Shown in pieces: positions 10,782 to 19,729 of a DNA stretch of 64,000 nt. The stretch's first letter is position 1. Every line of letters begins with the position of its first letter. The stretch covers positions 1 to 64,000 of the forward strand of contig CAXIDF010000013.1 in NCBI GenBank assembly GCA_964022665.1, given 5' to 3'. The notes under the pieces are model-generated. The model was not told the origin of the DNA. It made no database searches and saw only the letters and a program-made list of their open reading frames with translations. Position numbers and translations under genes: made by a program. The DNA comes from Haliea sp964022665 (GTDB lineage Bacteria; Pseudomonadota; Gammaproteobacteria; Pseudomonadales; Halieaceae).

Positions 10782-12407
10782 GTGACTCGACCCGCGATTT
10801 TAACCCGACCGCCCCCACGTGCCGTCTCGCAACAGAGCGTCCTGTTGTTTCGCATTTATGTCGCCTACCGTTCCATGTTGTCGGTGGTATTGCTGATCAT
10901 GCTTATCAGCCCGAATACACGACCACTGGTGGGCGCACTCAACCCGGCGCTCTATGTCGGTGTCGCATCGGCGTATCTCGCCTCCAGCGCGCTGTTGCTG
11001 GCCGCCCTGGCCTGGCAATGGCGCTTCAACCAGCGCGCCCTTTTCGCGGTATTTCTGGTCGACATTGTCGCCCTGGTGCTGATGGCAGATGCCAGTGGCG
11101 GCATGATCAGCGGCCTGCCCGTGTTGCTGGTGATCACAGTGGCCGCATCGTCGGTGATCATTCCCAATCGCACGCTCGCCACCCTGCTCGCGGCCATCAG
11201 TTCTCTGGCCATTCTCTCCGACACTGTCTGGCTCATACTGCGCGATAGCCTGGAAATCAATGCACTTTTTCCGGCCGGGCTGCTGGGCCTGCTGATTTTC
11301 GGTGTGTCACTGATGGTGCAATTCGTTGCCACGCGCCTGGGGCGAGCCGAAGAACTGGCTCGCAGCCGCGCAAGCGACCTGTACAACCTGCAGCGCCTCA
11401 ACGAACAGATCGTGCAGCACATGCAAACCGGCATCCTGCTGGTCACCGACAGTGGTGCCGTGCGCGTGATGAATAAGGCCGCCAGTGTCATGCTGTCACC
11501 CGAGCGGCCAATCACCATGGAGCAAGGGCGCAAGCTGCGCGACTACAGTGAAGAGCTGTCGGAGCAGTTCCAGCACTGGCGGGAAGCGCACCTGCATCGC
11601 GCGCAACCGTTCCGCGTGGCGGAGGAAGCGCCCACGGTCATTGCCCACTTCCGAGAGCTGCAGTCCGGCTCCGAACGCGAGGCACTGGTGTTCATTGAGG
11701 ACTACACACCGGTCACCCGCTACGCGCAGTCGCTGAAGCTGAATTCGCTGGGCCGCCTCACCGCGAGCATCGCACATGAAATTCGCAACCCGCTGGGCGC
11801 CATCAGCCATGCGGCGCAGTTGTTACGCGAGTCGGCCGGACTGTCGGAAGCCGACCGCCGCCTCACCGACATCATTCAACAACACAGCCGGCGGGTAAAC
11901 CAGACGGTGGAAAGCGTGCTGCAGATTTCGCGCCGCGAGCCACCCAAGCCCGAGTACATTCTGCTCGCGGAATGGCTGCCCAACTTTGTTGGCAACTACC
12001 TGGATTCCGGGCGTGACACCGCCGAGGTCACCGTCGACTGCAGCTACCCCGATCTACTGGTGGAGTTTGACCATGAGAACCTGCAGCGTGTGCTGGGCAA
12101 CCTTCTGGACAACGCTCTGCGTCACAGTAAGATGGCCACAGACAAGGAAACAGCGCGCATTGAAGTCGGCCTGGATTTCAGTAAACACCAGTGCCTGATT
12201 GACGTCATCGACACAGGAACCGGCGTACCCGTACAAGAGCAGGCTCTGCTGTTTGAGCCGTTTTACACCACCGTCACCGAGGGCAGCGGCATGGGCTTGT
12301 TCCTGTGCAAGGAGCTGTGTGAAATGAATAACGCCGACCTGTTTTATCGCACCACGGCACGCGGAGAAAGCTGCTTCCGGGTGGCACTGAACCAGAGGGA
12401 CCTGTAG
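10782..12407 (+). CDS. pilS: type IV pilus sensor histidine kinase PilS
   Basis: Membrane sensor kinase that controls pilin transcription with PilR. 541 residues from GTG 10782. Six hydrophobic segments fill residues 20-185, then a PAS-like region (about 200-310), the phosphoacceptor box SIAHEIRNPLGAISHAAQ with His 332, and the ATPase domain with N box NLLDNALRHS, DTGTGVP and GSGMGLFLCK. PilS proteins in Pseudomonas sense pilin in the membrane through the same six-helix module. The pilR start lies 4 bases after its stop. The pilin operon that such a pair usually governs is convergent just downstream, although the usual target is pilA, which is not here. Confidence 0.93.
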   Translation: MTRPAILTRPPPRAVSQQSVLLFRIYVAYRSMLSVVLLIMLISPNTRPLVGALNPALYVGVASAYLASSALLLAALAWQWRFNQRALFAVFLVDIVALVLMADASGGMISGLPVLLVITVAASSVIIPNRTLATLLAAISSLAILSDTVWLILRDSLEINALFPAGLLGLLIFGVSLMVQFVATRLGRAEELARSRASDLYNLQRLNEQIVQHMQTGILLVTDSGAVRVMNKAASVMLSPERPITMEQGRKLRDYSEELSEQFQHWREAHLHRAQPFRVAEEAPTVIAHFRELQSGSEREALVFIEDYTPVTRYAQSLKLNSLGRLTASIAHEIRNPLGAISHAAQLLRESAGLSEADRRLTDIIQQHSRRVNQTVESVLQISRREPPKPEYILLAEWLPNFVGNYLDSGRDTAEVTVDCSYPDLLVEFDHENLQRVLGNLLDNALRHSKMATDKETARIEVGLDFSKHQCLIDVIDTGTGVPVQEQALLFEPFYTTVTEGSGMGLFLCKELCEMNNADLFYRTTARGESCFRVALNQRDL

Positions 12408-12411
12408 CGCC

Positions 12412-13785
12412 ATGGTCGCACAAACTGTTCTTGTCGTTGATGATGAGCCCGATATTCGCGAGTTGCTGGCCATAACGCTCAGCCGCATGGGCCTGGAGTC
12501 TTTCAGCGCCGCCACACTGGGCGAGGCGCGCCAACGCATTGCGGAACTGCAACCCGACCTTTGCCTGACCGACATGCGCTTGCCTGACGGCAATGGCATA
12601 CACCTAGTTGAGTATATCCAGCAGGAGTTTCCGGACATTCCGGTGGCCATGATTACCGCACATGGCAGCGTGGAAACGGCGATCGCCGCATTGAAGGCCG
12701 GTGCTTTCGATTTCATCAGCAAGCCGATTGAGCTGGAGCGCTTGCGCAATCTGGTGAGTTCAGCATTGCGCCTGAAAGACGGCGCCACTGCGGCGGAACC
12801 CGAGGCGGATGAGAGTGACCTGCGGCTGGTGGGCAGTGCCCCGCAAATCGTCGCCCTGAGAAAGAAAGTCGTCAAGCTGGCCCGCAGCCAGGCGCCCGTG
12901 CATATCCAGGGAGAATCCGGCGTGGGCAAGGAAGTTGTGGCCAAGCTGATTCATGCCAACGGGCCGCGGGCGGCAAGGCCCTTTGTGGCGGTGAACTGCG
13001 GCGCCATACCGCAGGATCTGATGGAAAGCGAGTTTTTCGGACACCTGAAAGGTAGCTTCACTGGCGCCAATCGGGACAAACTGGGGCTCTTTCAGGCCGC
13101 CGAGGGCGGCACCCTGTTCCTCGACGAGGTCGCCGATCTGCCATTGGCCATGCAGGTAAAATTGCTGCGGGCAATTCAGGAGAAAGCCGTGCGCCCGGTA
13201 GGGGCGAGTAGCGAGCAGGCCACCGATGTGCGCCTGCTCAGTGCAACGCACAAGAGCCTTGCCGCAGAAGTCGCCGCAGGGCACTTCCGCAACGATCTCT
13301 ACTACCGTATCAACGTCATCGACCTGCACGTCCCCAGCCTGCGTGAGCGCAGCAGCGATATCCCGGAACTCGCGCATGCCCTGCTGCAACGTATCTGCAG
13401 CGAGCTTGAAGTCAGCGTTCCGACCATCGACCCCAGCGCCATGACCGCACTACAGCGCTGCAGCTTTCCCGGCAACGTGCGCGAACTGGAGAACATACTC
13501 GAACGCGCCATTGCCTTGGCCGACGGCGACACCATAAGCGCAGACGACCTGCAGTTCAACGAGCAGCCGGCTGCGCAACAGAGCCCCGTGCAGCCCGGTG
13601 AAGCGTCACTGGAGGTCGCCGCGGCTTACGGCAACCTCGAAGGCTATCTGGAGGATATTGAACGGCGCATTCTGCAAACAGCCCTCGAACAATGCCGGTG
13701 GAACAAGACTGCCACGGCGCGCCTGCTGGGCATCAGTTTCCGCTCGCTGCGCTATCGGCTGCAAAAACTGCATATTGAAGACTAA
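12412..13785 (+). CDS. pilR: sigma-54-dependent response regulator PilR
   Basis: NtrC-family activator paired with PilS. Receiver domain 1-120 with phosphoacceptor D54 (CLTDMRLPDG); AAA+ domain with Walker A GESGVGKE (167-174), the sigma-54 contact loop GSFTGA (near 220), and Walker B GGTLFLDEVADLP; C-terminal Fis-type helix-turn-helix (about 415-457, KTATARLLGISFRSLRYRLQK). 457 residues, normal length. Its stop is 7 bases from the convergent pilE stop. Confidence 0.95.
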   Translation: MVAQTVLVVDDEPDIRELLAITLSRMGLESFSAATLGEARQRIAELQPDLCLTDMRLPDGNGIHLVEYIQQEFPDIPVAMITAHGSVETAIAALKAGAFDFISKPIELERLRNLVSSALRLKDGATAAEPEADESDLRLVGSAPQIVALRKKVVKLARSQAPVHIQGESGVGKEVVAKLIHANGPRAARPFVAVNCGAIPQDLMESEFFGHLKGSFTGANRDKLGLFQAAEGGTLFLDEVADLPLAMQVKLLRAIQEKAVRPVGASSEQATDVRLLSATHKSLAAEVAAGHFRNDLYYRINVIDLHVPSLRERSSDIPELAHALLQRICSELEVSVPTIDPSAMTALQRCSFPGNVRELENILERAIALADGDTISADDLQFNEQPAAQQSPVQPGEASLEVAAAYGNLEGYLEDIERRILQTALEQCRWNKTATARLLGISFRSLRYRLQKLHIED

Positions 13786-13792
13786 GGACAGC

Positions 13793-14257
13793 TCACCAGC
13801 AGGCATCAGGGCCGGCTGAACCGGTATTGGCAGCCACCCCGGTAGCGTTTAGGGTATAGGTTCCACAGCGCATATCCCCCGCCTGAGGCCCCACAGGGCG
13901 AGCCACAAGGCGAAATTGATAGGGATCATCCACGGGCGCGAGGGACAGTTCGTAGAGCGGAGTGCTCTCCACCTCCTGTCCATCCTGACCCAGCCCCACC
14001 CCCTGAGGCTTGCTGAACCCCAGTTCGGCAAGATCGACAGCGTAGCGGCGATGGTAAAGCATGAACGCTTCCTGCCGTCCGGCGATTGCCAATAGCGCGC
14101 TACTGGCGACAATACGCCGCCCCTTGAAGACCTGCTCGCTGTAAAGCGGCACCGTCAACATCAGCAGTACCGAGAGCACCACCATCACGATCAGCAGTTC
14201 CAGCAAACTCACACCCACCACCCCTGGCAGCTTGAAGGCTTGCCGCGAACGCTTCAC
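13793..14257 (-). CDS. pilE: minor type IV pilin PilE
   Basis: 154-residue prepilin, last gene of the minor-pilin operon. The leader ends in Gly before VSLLELLIVMVVLSVLLML, so Glu is at position 5 of the mature protein and the cleavage site for PilD is intact. The C-terminal region has the PilE-type Cys loop (RCGTYTLNATG ... PDACW). Minor pilins prime pilus assembly and sit at the fibre tip with PilY1. Its ATG overlaps the pilY1 stop by 4 bases. Confidence 0.9.
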   Translation of the reverse strand: MKRSRQAFKLPGVVGVSLLELLIVMVVLSVLLMLTVPLYSEQVFKGRRIVASSALLAIAGRQEAFMLYHRRYAVDLAELGFSKPQGVGLGQDGQEVESTPLYELSLAPVDDPYQFRLVARPVGPQAGDMRCGTYTLNATGVAANTGSAGPDACW

Positions 14258-16956
14258 AGCGGGTCAACGCCCGGCTCACGCCAGTAAGTGCGCACCAGGC
14301 GCGGTGCCCGGGACACCTGCACGACAGTGCCCGGAACAAGGCCGCTATCGGGCCCAACAATGACCGGAGGCTCCGCGGGGAGAAGAATGGCATTGCCCAC
14401 ACGCAGCAGCTCCGCGGGCATACCAACCCCCGCATCCCAGCCCGGCGTTTGACCGCCCAATGCTGTGCCGTCCGCGAGATTCACCGCGTACATGCGCCCT
14501 CGGCCGGGCGGTGCTTCGCAGGCGCCGGTGCGCGGCAGGAAACTGCTGAACAGGGCACGGCCGCCGTCAACCAGCGGCCGACCCCAGCCCTTCTCACCCG
14601 CAGATGCCAACGCCAATCGCCAGCCGGCACCGTGCGCCCCGGAGCAACGCTCGCCCGCTTCTTCCACGCAGGCTGTAACGGGAACGAGCTGGCCGATTTC
14701 CAGGGGAGTGCGATGCCGAGCCAGGGCGTCGCCGCTAACGATCAGGCTGTCGCGCAGATAAAATGCATAATCCTCAACACCCGTGGCCAACGGCCTGGCC
14801 CGATTGCCACTGGTGACGAGCAGGCCATCCACCGGCAAACCGCCACGGTCGACGGTGCGCACCAGGGCGGGTGCGTGAAAAAAACGCCGGTCTTGCGGCC
14901 CTGCCTCTTCTGCGCCCAGCTGGGCAAAGACCGACACAAACCAGTGCTGAGCGCGGTGGTCGGGATCCCCGGCAACACCCGGTGGCAGGTCAATGCGCCA
15001 GATACGGCCGCCCGTGTCACCGACATAGGCGCGATGGATGAGCCCTGCAGCATTCACCATAACCGCGAGATCCGAGGCAATACTGTCGCGCATATCCGGG
15101 TGTGCAAACCGTGTGTTGCCCGCCTCCACGGTGTCTCCCAGGACGGCCTTCCAGACCAGCTCCCCGGTTCTCGCGTCGACGATGTAGACCGCATTGCCCA
15201 CCGGGTCATCTCCGGCAACGGCGTCTTTGCCCAGGGGCTCTCCGCTGACCGCATCACGACCACCATGATAGCCACCGCCAAACAGCAACACATCACGCAC
15301 CGCGCCGCCAAACTGCACGCGACCGACCACAGGCGTCGAGAAGCTGAGCGCAAGCTGGTCAAAATCGCCGCCGCGTGTGCGCGCAAGCGACCACTGCAAG
15401 CGGGGCGGCCTGTCCACGTCCGTGACATCGAGTGCGTAGTAGCCAATACCTCCGCGGCGCAGGCCAAAAAACACCAGCGCCTCGTCGCCGTCCTGAGCGC
15501 GAATACGCCCATCGCCGTTGCGGTCAACACGCAACGCTACCGGGCTGCCATCAACGCCGTAGTCGATACTGCCACGCACCTCCCCGGCCCTGCGCTCCAG
15601 CTGCCGGGGAAGCAATATTCGCGGCAGGAAGCCGTAGACCTCCCGGCCACTTTCACGCCCGGCAGCATCTGTGTTTTCCACCACATGCAGGATGCCGTCG
15701 GCGCTGCCGAAAAAGATACGTACATTGGGGTTCGAGGGCGTATAACCCGCACCCGTCGCACCGTAGTCCAGCGCCAGAGGGCGGGAATGAAATATCGGCC
15801 CCAGCAGCCACGGCCGCGCCCGCTGCGGCGCTTCGTCAACATCCTCGCCCAACAGCCAGCGCAGGAGTTCAAGCGCCTCGGCGTCATCCACTCGCGGCAG
15901 GGTTTCGCGCACGAGTGCCACGCTGGCCCGGTCGGCGCGCAGAGGCAGGAGAGGCTGGAACCCCGCAACCTGGCGTGCTTCAGCGGCAACCTCGGTGAAC
16001 AGGTTCCTGCCAACGGCCGTCGCTGCGGCGCTGCCGGGTGGTGCGCCGGCGGTAACCCGCTGCCCAGCACCACCGCGACGCACGGCATCGCCATCTGACC
16101 CTGTTTGAACAGGCGGCGCAAGGCCGCTCAGCACCTGTGCCGGGTCCGTCCAGAAGGTCAGCGCCGTTGCCCGGAGTCTGCCGCCGCCGTAGTCCAAGGA
16201 CTCCAGCGCAGGCCGGCCCCTCGCGTCCTCGACCAGGGCAGCTGGAGGCATCGCGAGCGACTCAAGCAGTCCCCCTGCCTGCGGTATCAACAATTTCTTG
16301 ATATTGCCCGCCCAGTGCGCATCGGGGCCAGCATCAAACATCCCAAGCAGCAAGGCCACAGCGTCCGCTTGCCCAGCTGCAACAACCGGGAAAGCGCTGG
16401 ACACCATACTCCCCGGTGTCCGCGCAAAGCCGAGCAAGGCCTCGCCGAGGCGACGTTCCGCCAGCACCGGATCATCGAATGACAACGCCAGTGCAGCCGG
16501 GTCGGGATCATGGCTCAGCGACAGCGCAAACTGGCGCAGACAGCCCCCCGCGACGCTCCGCGGCGCAGCGTTGTCTGCACCGCGAGCGAGATAGACAAGG
16601 CGCGACCCGCCACCCGCGGAAATCGGCGAGCGGCGGTGCGCGACCTCGATAGTGAGCTGCGGCGGCAGGCGCTCAATAACGGAACGGACGATCGCCATGG
16701 CCGCAGCGTTCACACTCACAGGCACATCGTCCGGGTATTCCTCTCGCAGCTTCCTGTAAGCCGATGCAGTGAAGCGTTGACGACAGTCCTGCCCTAGGGT
16801 GCACAACAACGGCGCAGCCCCCTCCCCCTGCACCAGCTCAAGGCTCAACACCGTGCGATCCGCAGGCGTCCACCAGGCGTCCAGGTCGTCGGCCCACACG
16901 GTGCTTGCAGCCTGCCAGAGAAAGACCAGAATCAGCTGTGCCAGATATCTTTGCAT
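14254..16956 (-). CDS. pilY1: type IV pilus tip adhesin / assembly protein PilY1
   Basis: Secreted tip protein needed for pilus extension and adhesion. I start it at ATG 16956 (900 residues): AGGG lies 8 bases upstream and it opens with a signal peptide (MQRYLAQLILVFLWQAA, cleavage near VWA-D). GTG 16977 would overlap the pilX stop but lengthen the signal. The C-terminal half is the PilY1 beta-propeller: FFGSADGILHVVEN, the Ca-binding loop DRNGDGRIRAQDGD, FGLRRGGIGYYALDVTD, VYIVDARTGELVW and GDTGGRIWRIDLP. The N-terminal half lacks an evident von Willebrand A metal site (DxSxS), and the protein is shorter than Pseudomonas PilY1 (about 1160). Confidence 0.9.
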   Translation of the reverse strand: MQRYLAQLILVFLWQAASTVWADDLDAWWTPADRTVLSLELVQGEGAAPLLCTLGQDCRQRFTASAYRKLREEYPDDVPVSVNAAAMAIVRSVIERLPPQLTIEVAHRRSPISAGGGSRLVYLARGADNAAPRSVAGGCLRQFALSLSHDPDPAALALSFDDPVLAERRLGEALLGFARTPGSMVSSAFPVVAAGQADAVALLLGMFDAGPDAHWAGNIKKLLIPQAGGLLESLAMPPAALVEDARGRPALESLDYGGGRLRATALTFWTDPAQVLSGLAPPVQTGSDGDAVRRGGAGQRVTAGAPPGSAAATAVGRNLFTEVAAEARQVAGFQPLLPLRADRASVALVRETLPRVDDAEALELLRWLLGEDVDEAPQRARPWLLGPIFHSRPLALDYGATGAGYTPSNPNVRIFFGSADGILHVVENTDAAGRESGREVYGFLPRILLPRQLERRAGEVRGSIDYGVDGSPVALRVDRNGDGRIRAQDGDEALVFFGLRRGGIGYYALDVTDVDRPPRLQWSLARTRGGDFDQLALSFSTPVVGRVQFGGAVRDVLLFGGGYHGGRDAVSGEPLGKDAVAGDDPVGNAVYIVDARTGELVWKAVLGDTVEAGNTRFAHPDMRDSIASDLAVMVNAAGLIHRAYVGDTGGRIWRIDLPPGVAGDPDHRAQHWFVSVFAQLGAEEAGPQDRRFFHAPALVRTVDRGGLPVDGLLVTSGNRARPLATGVEDYAFYLRDSLIVSGDALARHRTPLEIGQLVPVTACVEEAGERCSGAHGAGWRLALASAGEKGWGRPLVDGGRALFSSFLPRTGACEAPPGRGRMYAVNLADGTALGGQTPGWDAGVGMPAELLRVGNAILLPAEPPVIVGPDSGLVPGTVVQVSRAPRLVRTYWREPGVDPL

Positions 16957-16973
16957 AATGACCACCCTCCCTT

Positions 16974-17516
16974 TCACTGAGCCGGGCCATCCAACCAGCG
17001 CAGGAGAACACCCTGCACAACCTGGGCCCGCGGCATGTCGCCCCGCGCATCCCCTACCCTGACGCGTATCTCAAAGCGAATAAATGAGGCCGCACCGGCC
17101 CCGGATGCGTGTGCCTCCAGCATCCGCGGCACCGATGCGCCCGACAGTAGCGGCCCGTGGCGGTGTATCTCGAAGTGTGTGTGCAACCGTCGTGCCTCTG
17201 GGCCGGCGCCATCCAACAGCGCGTCAAGCCGGTGACTGAGGCCTTCGGCGCAGCTGTGCGACATGCTGCACCGGTCTCGCCCCGCCTGCTGCATCGCCAC
17301 AAAGGGCTCTGCGCTGCTGCTGATCATGGCGGCAACCCCCAACGCATGCTGCAAGGCCTCTTCACGCTGCAGGAGATTGCCACTCATGCGCAGTTCCAGC
17401 GCACTGCTGCGCAGCGTCGCAACGGACACGACGCTGATCAGGCCCAGCAACACCAGTGTCAGCAAGAGAATAAAGCCCCCGACCCGTGAATCACGAGCTG
17501 ACCCATAGGGGCACAT
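16974..17516 (-). CDS. pilX: minor pilin assembly protein PilX
   Basis: 180-residue prepilin-like protein. The N terminus has Gly followed by FILLLTLVLLGLISVVSVA, the PilX pattern, without Glu at position 5, as in other PilX proteins of the Pseudomonas type. A Cys pair (RDRCSMSHSCAEG) may form a small disulfide loop. Its ATG shares one base with the pilW stop (TGATG) and its own stop lies 17 bases before the pilY1 ATG. It is expected to join PilV, PilW, FimT and PilE in the priming complex. Confidence 0.85.
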   Translation of the reverse strand: MCPYGSARDSRVGGFILLLTLVLLGLISVVSVATLRSSALELRMSGNLLQREEALQHALGVAAMISSSAEPFVAMQQAGRDRCSMSHSCAEGLSHRLDALLDGAGPEARRLHTHFEIHRHGPLLSGASVPRMLEAHASGAGAASFIRFEIRVRVGDARGDMPRAQVVQGVLLRWLDGPAQ

Positions 17517-18526
17517 CAGGCCGACCCTCCCGCAACCGACGGGCGCAGGTTGCGCAGGGCCACCGTAGTGCTGAACACACGGCGTACATACCCGTCGGAA
17601 TCGGCGGTGAACGACAGCTGCCCCAGCGTGTGCTGTCGTGGCCCCGAGTACCCGGCTACCGGTGCAACGCTGCGCACAAGTAGCGCAATACGCGCGGTTA
17701 CCGCCTGTTGCAGCTGGCCGGCATCAGGCTCTAGCGCATAGTAGTCCGGTGCACCGTCACCATTGTGGTCCACACCCAGTTCGATATGCAGGCGCTCCAC
17801 GCCTTCCACCAGGCACTGGCTGAATACCCCGGAAGGCGCAAGTGCCGCCGCACAGAGTGTTGGAATCCGGTCCGCCGGGGCGATCGAGTACCGGCGCACG
17901 TAAAACACGCGGGCGAGGAGACGCCAGTAATCCACACCGCTTCCGGGACGCGCTTCCGCCGCGGCAATACGCCCGGCCTGCCACCATTGTGCCCGGGCAC
18001 CGCCCGCTGCGAGCCGCAGGTACCAATACCCTCGATCAACCCCTCCCGCTGCGCCCGCGAGCTGCCCGTTGCTGAGCGTGGCCTCGCCTGCGGTGCGCCG
18101 CACGGCCAGCAGATCACTGCCGCGCTGTAGCATCGACGACGGCAGACAATCGAGGACTGTCCCGCTGACCGTCTGTGGCGCACCGCCGTCGTAATCCACC
18201 TGCATGTCCAGGGCGCGGAAAGCGGCGAGCGGCCAGCTTGCCGCCACCCCACAGCCCGGTACGAACGCTGGCAGCGATGGCCGCGCGTGCGGTGCAAGCC
18301 CGCCCAGAAATCCTGCCAACGTCAGTTCCCTGCGCAGCAGCGCCAGCGCAAAACGCCCGTTCTCGTGCAGACGTGCGAGTTCGTCGGCAATCAGGAACTG
18401 ACGCCTCGCCTCCGCATAGGACCACACCAGCATGCCGGCCAGTAGCAAACCCAGGGCCATGGAAATGAGCAGCGCGGGCAGCGATACGCCACGCAGGCGG
18501 TGAGAGGGTGGCGGATGATGCATCAT
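17516..18526 (-). CDS. pilW: minor pilin PilW
   Basis: PilW-family prepilin, 336 residues from ATG 18526, whose ATG overlaps the pilV stop by 4 bases. The signature ISMALGLLLAGMLVWSY after the cleavage Gly and the downstream LHENGRFALALLRRELTLAGFLG are diagnostic of PilW. Unusually the first mature residues are VSLPALLIS, so position 5 is Ala instead of the near-invariant Glu. In pilin-like systems loss of Glu5 is typical of the subunit placed at the very tip (GspK type). The longer frame to 18577 is antisense-free but lies inside pilV. Confidence 0.88.
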   Translation of the reverse strand: MMHHPPPSHRLRGVSLPALLISMALGLLLAGMLVWSYAEARRQFLIADELARLHENGRFALALLRRELTLAGFLGGLAPHARPSLPAFVPGCGVAASWPLAAFRALDMQVDYDGGAPQTVSGTVLDCLPSSMLQRGSDLLAVRRTAGEATLSNGQLAGAAGGVDRGYWYLRLAAGGARAQWWQAGRIAAAEARPGSGVDYWRLLARVFYVRRYSIAPADRIPTLCAAALAPSGVFSQCLVEGVERLHIELGVDHNGDGAPDYYALEPDAGQLQQAVTARIALLVRSVAPVAGYSGPRQHTLGQLSFTADSDGYVRRVFSTTVALRNLRPSVAGGSA

Positions 18527-19092
18527 GGTTCGCGCCCCGCCGGAAACCAGGTGCGCAGCGCGACCACGCGGCGCCACTGGTCATCCGGCCCATAGCGCCC
18601 CAGCCCGGCACCACAACGCGAGGGAACCGGAGATGCCGCGGCGCGCGGCCCGCGCCAGGCGATGGCCACGGTTACCCGCTGCTCCTCGGCCACAATACAG
18701 GCAACCGGCTCCGGCAGACCGGTGGCCGACTCTGGCCCACCGGCGAGCAACCCCAGCCACTGCAGCAGGTCGTAGGCAGAGAGCGTATCCGGGTCACAGC
18801 GCGGCGTTGCGGCGTCACCAGCTGCCGCCGTGTGACACATCACAAGGTCCGCTGTGGGCGGGCTGTCGGGACGAAGCTCACTGCGCACGTAACGTCGCAG
18901 GGCCTCGGGATTGCTGTCGATACGCGCCAGCATGTCGCGGGCAAGCGCTGTGGCCTGGCTTACCTGTGCGCCCTCGATGCTCGTGCGCCAGGACACCAGC
19001 TGTGCGGCGAGCAAACCCAACGCGCCCACGCTGAACAGCAGCAGCGCAATCAACAGCTCGATAAACCCGAGCCCTTCCTCGCGGCGCTTCAT
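18523..19092 (-). CDS. pilV: minor pilin PilV
   Basis: 189-residue prepilin of the PilV family. After a short basic leader (MKRREEG) the mature protein begins LGFIELLIALLLFSVGALGL, with Glu at position 5, and continues LLAAQLVSWRTSIEGAQVSQAT, typical of PilV. Several Cys (CHTAAAG, PRCDPD, VACIVA, SRCGAG) suggest disulfides in the globular domain. Start ATG 19092 overlaps the fimT stop by 4 bases. Confidence 0.9.
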   Translation of the reverse strand: MKRREEGLGFIELLIALLLFSVGALGLLAAQLVSWRTSIEGAQVSQATALARDMLARIDSNPEALRRYVRSELRPDSPPTADLVMCHTAAAGDAATPRCDPDTLSAYDLLQWLGLLAGGPESATGLPEPVACIVAEEQRVTVAIAWRGPRAAASPVPSRCGAGLGRYGPDDQWRRVVALRTWFPAGREP

Positions 19093-19655
19093 GCCACAGC
19101 CTCACGGGGACACTCGCCCCAGGCCCGAAGCAGGCGCGCGCGCCCGACCACGTTCATGATGACGCTCCATGACGCCAGGCCAGGCAGGCGGTGCGAGCAG
19201 ACCATGAGGGTTCGGTTGCGTCCCGCCGTGCCATCAGGCATGAAGCTGATGGGTGCGACAACGTGTCGGGCACCCGCTCGATCGAGCAGATGCAGCGTGG
19301 GGGACATGGGCGCCCAGGCGCGCAAGAGCACATCCCGCGTCGCCGGTCCCGCGGTGTGCACACCGCGCAAGAGCACCCAGCCCCGGCGATAGTCACCGCC
19401 ACAGCGCACAACGCCGCTGCGGGCATAGTCGGAGGGGCACAGTGTTACCGGTTGATTGCGACTGACCGCCTCACTGCGGGCGAGATTCAGCGCCATGAAC
19501 AGGCGAACGGCCTCGGCCCTGATGGCCAGGCGCTGCTGCACCGCCTGAAACCCCGGCACCGCAACCAGCAGCAAGACGCTGAGCAGCGCCACCACCAACA
19601 GCACTTCCACCAAGGTAAGCCCGCGGTGCGGGCCGCGTTGCGACATCCTGTTCAT
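19089..19655 (-). CDS. fimT: minor pilin FimT/FimU (GspH family)
   Basis: First gene of the minor-pilin operon, GspH/FimT family. I start at ATG 19655 (188 residues), which has GGAGG 6 bases upstream; the leader MNRMSQRGPHRG precedes the mature LTLVEVLLVVALLSVLLLVA with Glu5. The motif FMALNLARSEAVSRNQPVTL is the GspH/FimT signature, and the C terminus (FMPDGTAGRNRTLMVC) is the usual beta segment. FimT homologues in some species bind DNA during transformation. FimT versus FimU cannot be separated by eye. ispH lies about 75 bases upstream on the same strand with no terminator between. Confidence 0.85.
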   Translation of the reverse strand: MNRMSQRGPHRGLTLVEVLLVVALLSVLLLVAVPGFQAVQQRLAIRAEAVRLFMALNLARSEAVSRNQPVTLCPSDYARSGVVRCGGDYRRGWVLLRGVHTAGPATRDVLLRAWAPMSPTLHLLDRAGARHVVAPISFMPDGTAGRNRTLMVCSHRLPGLASWSVIMNVVGRARLLRAWGECPREAVA

Positions 19656-19729
19656 ACACAGCCTCCCTGCCAGCACAAAGCTTAGCGGCGAGGCGGGGAC
19701 GCGCCAGCGTCCGGATGATTTTGACTAAA

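Noticed and set aside
19681..19729. Terminator or promoter between ispH and fimT
   Set aside because: No inverted repeat with T-tract and no good promoter pair was found; the two units may be co-transcribed, but this is not shown.
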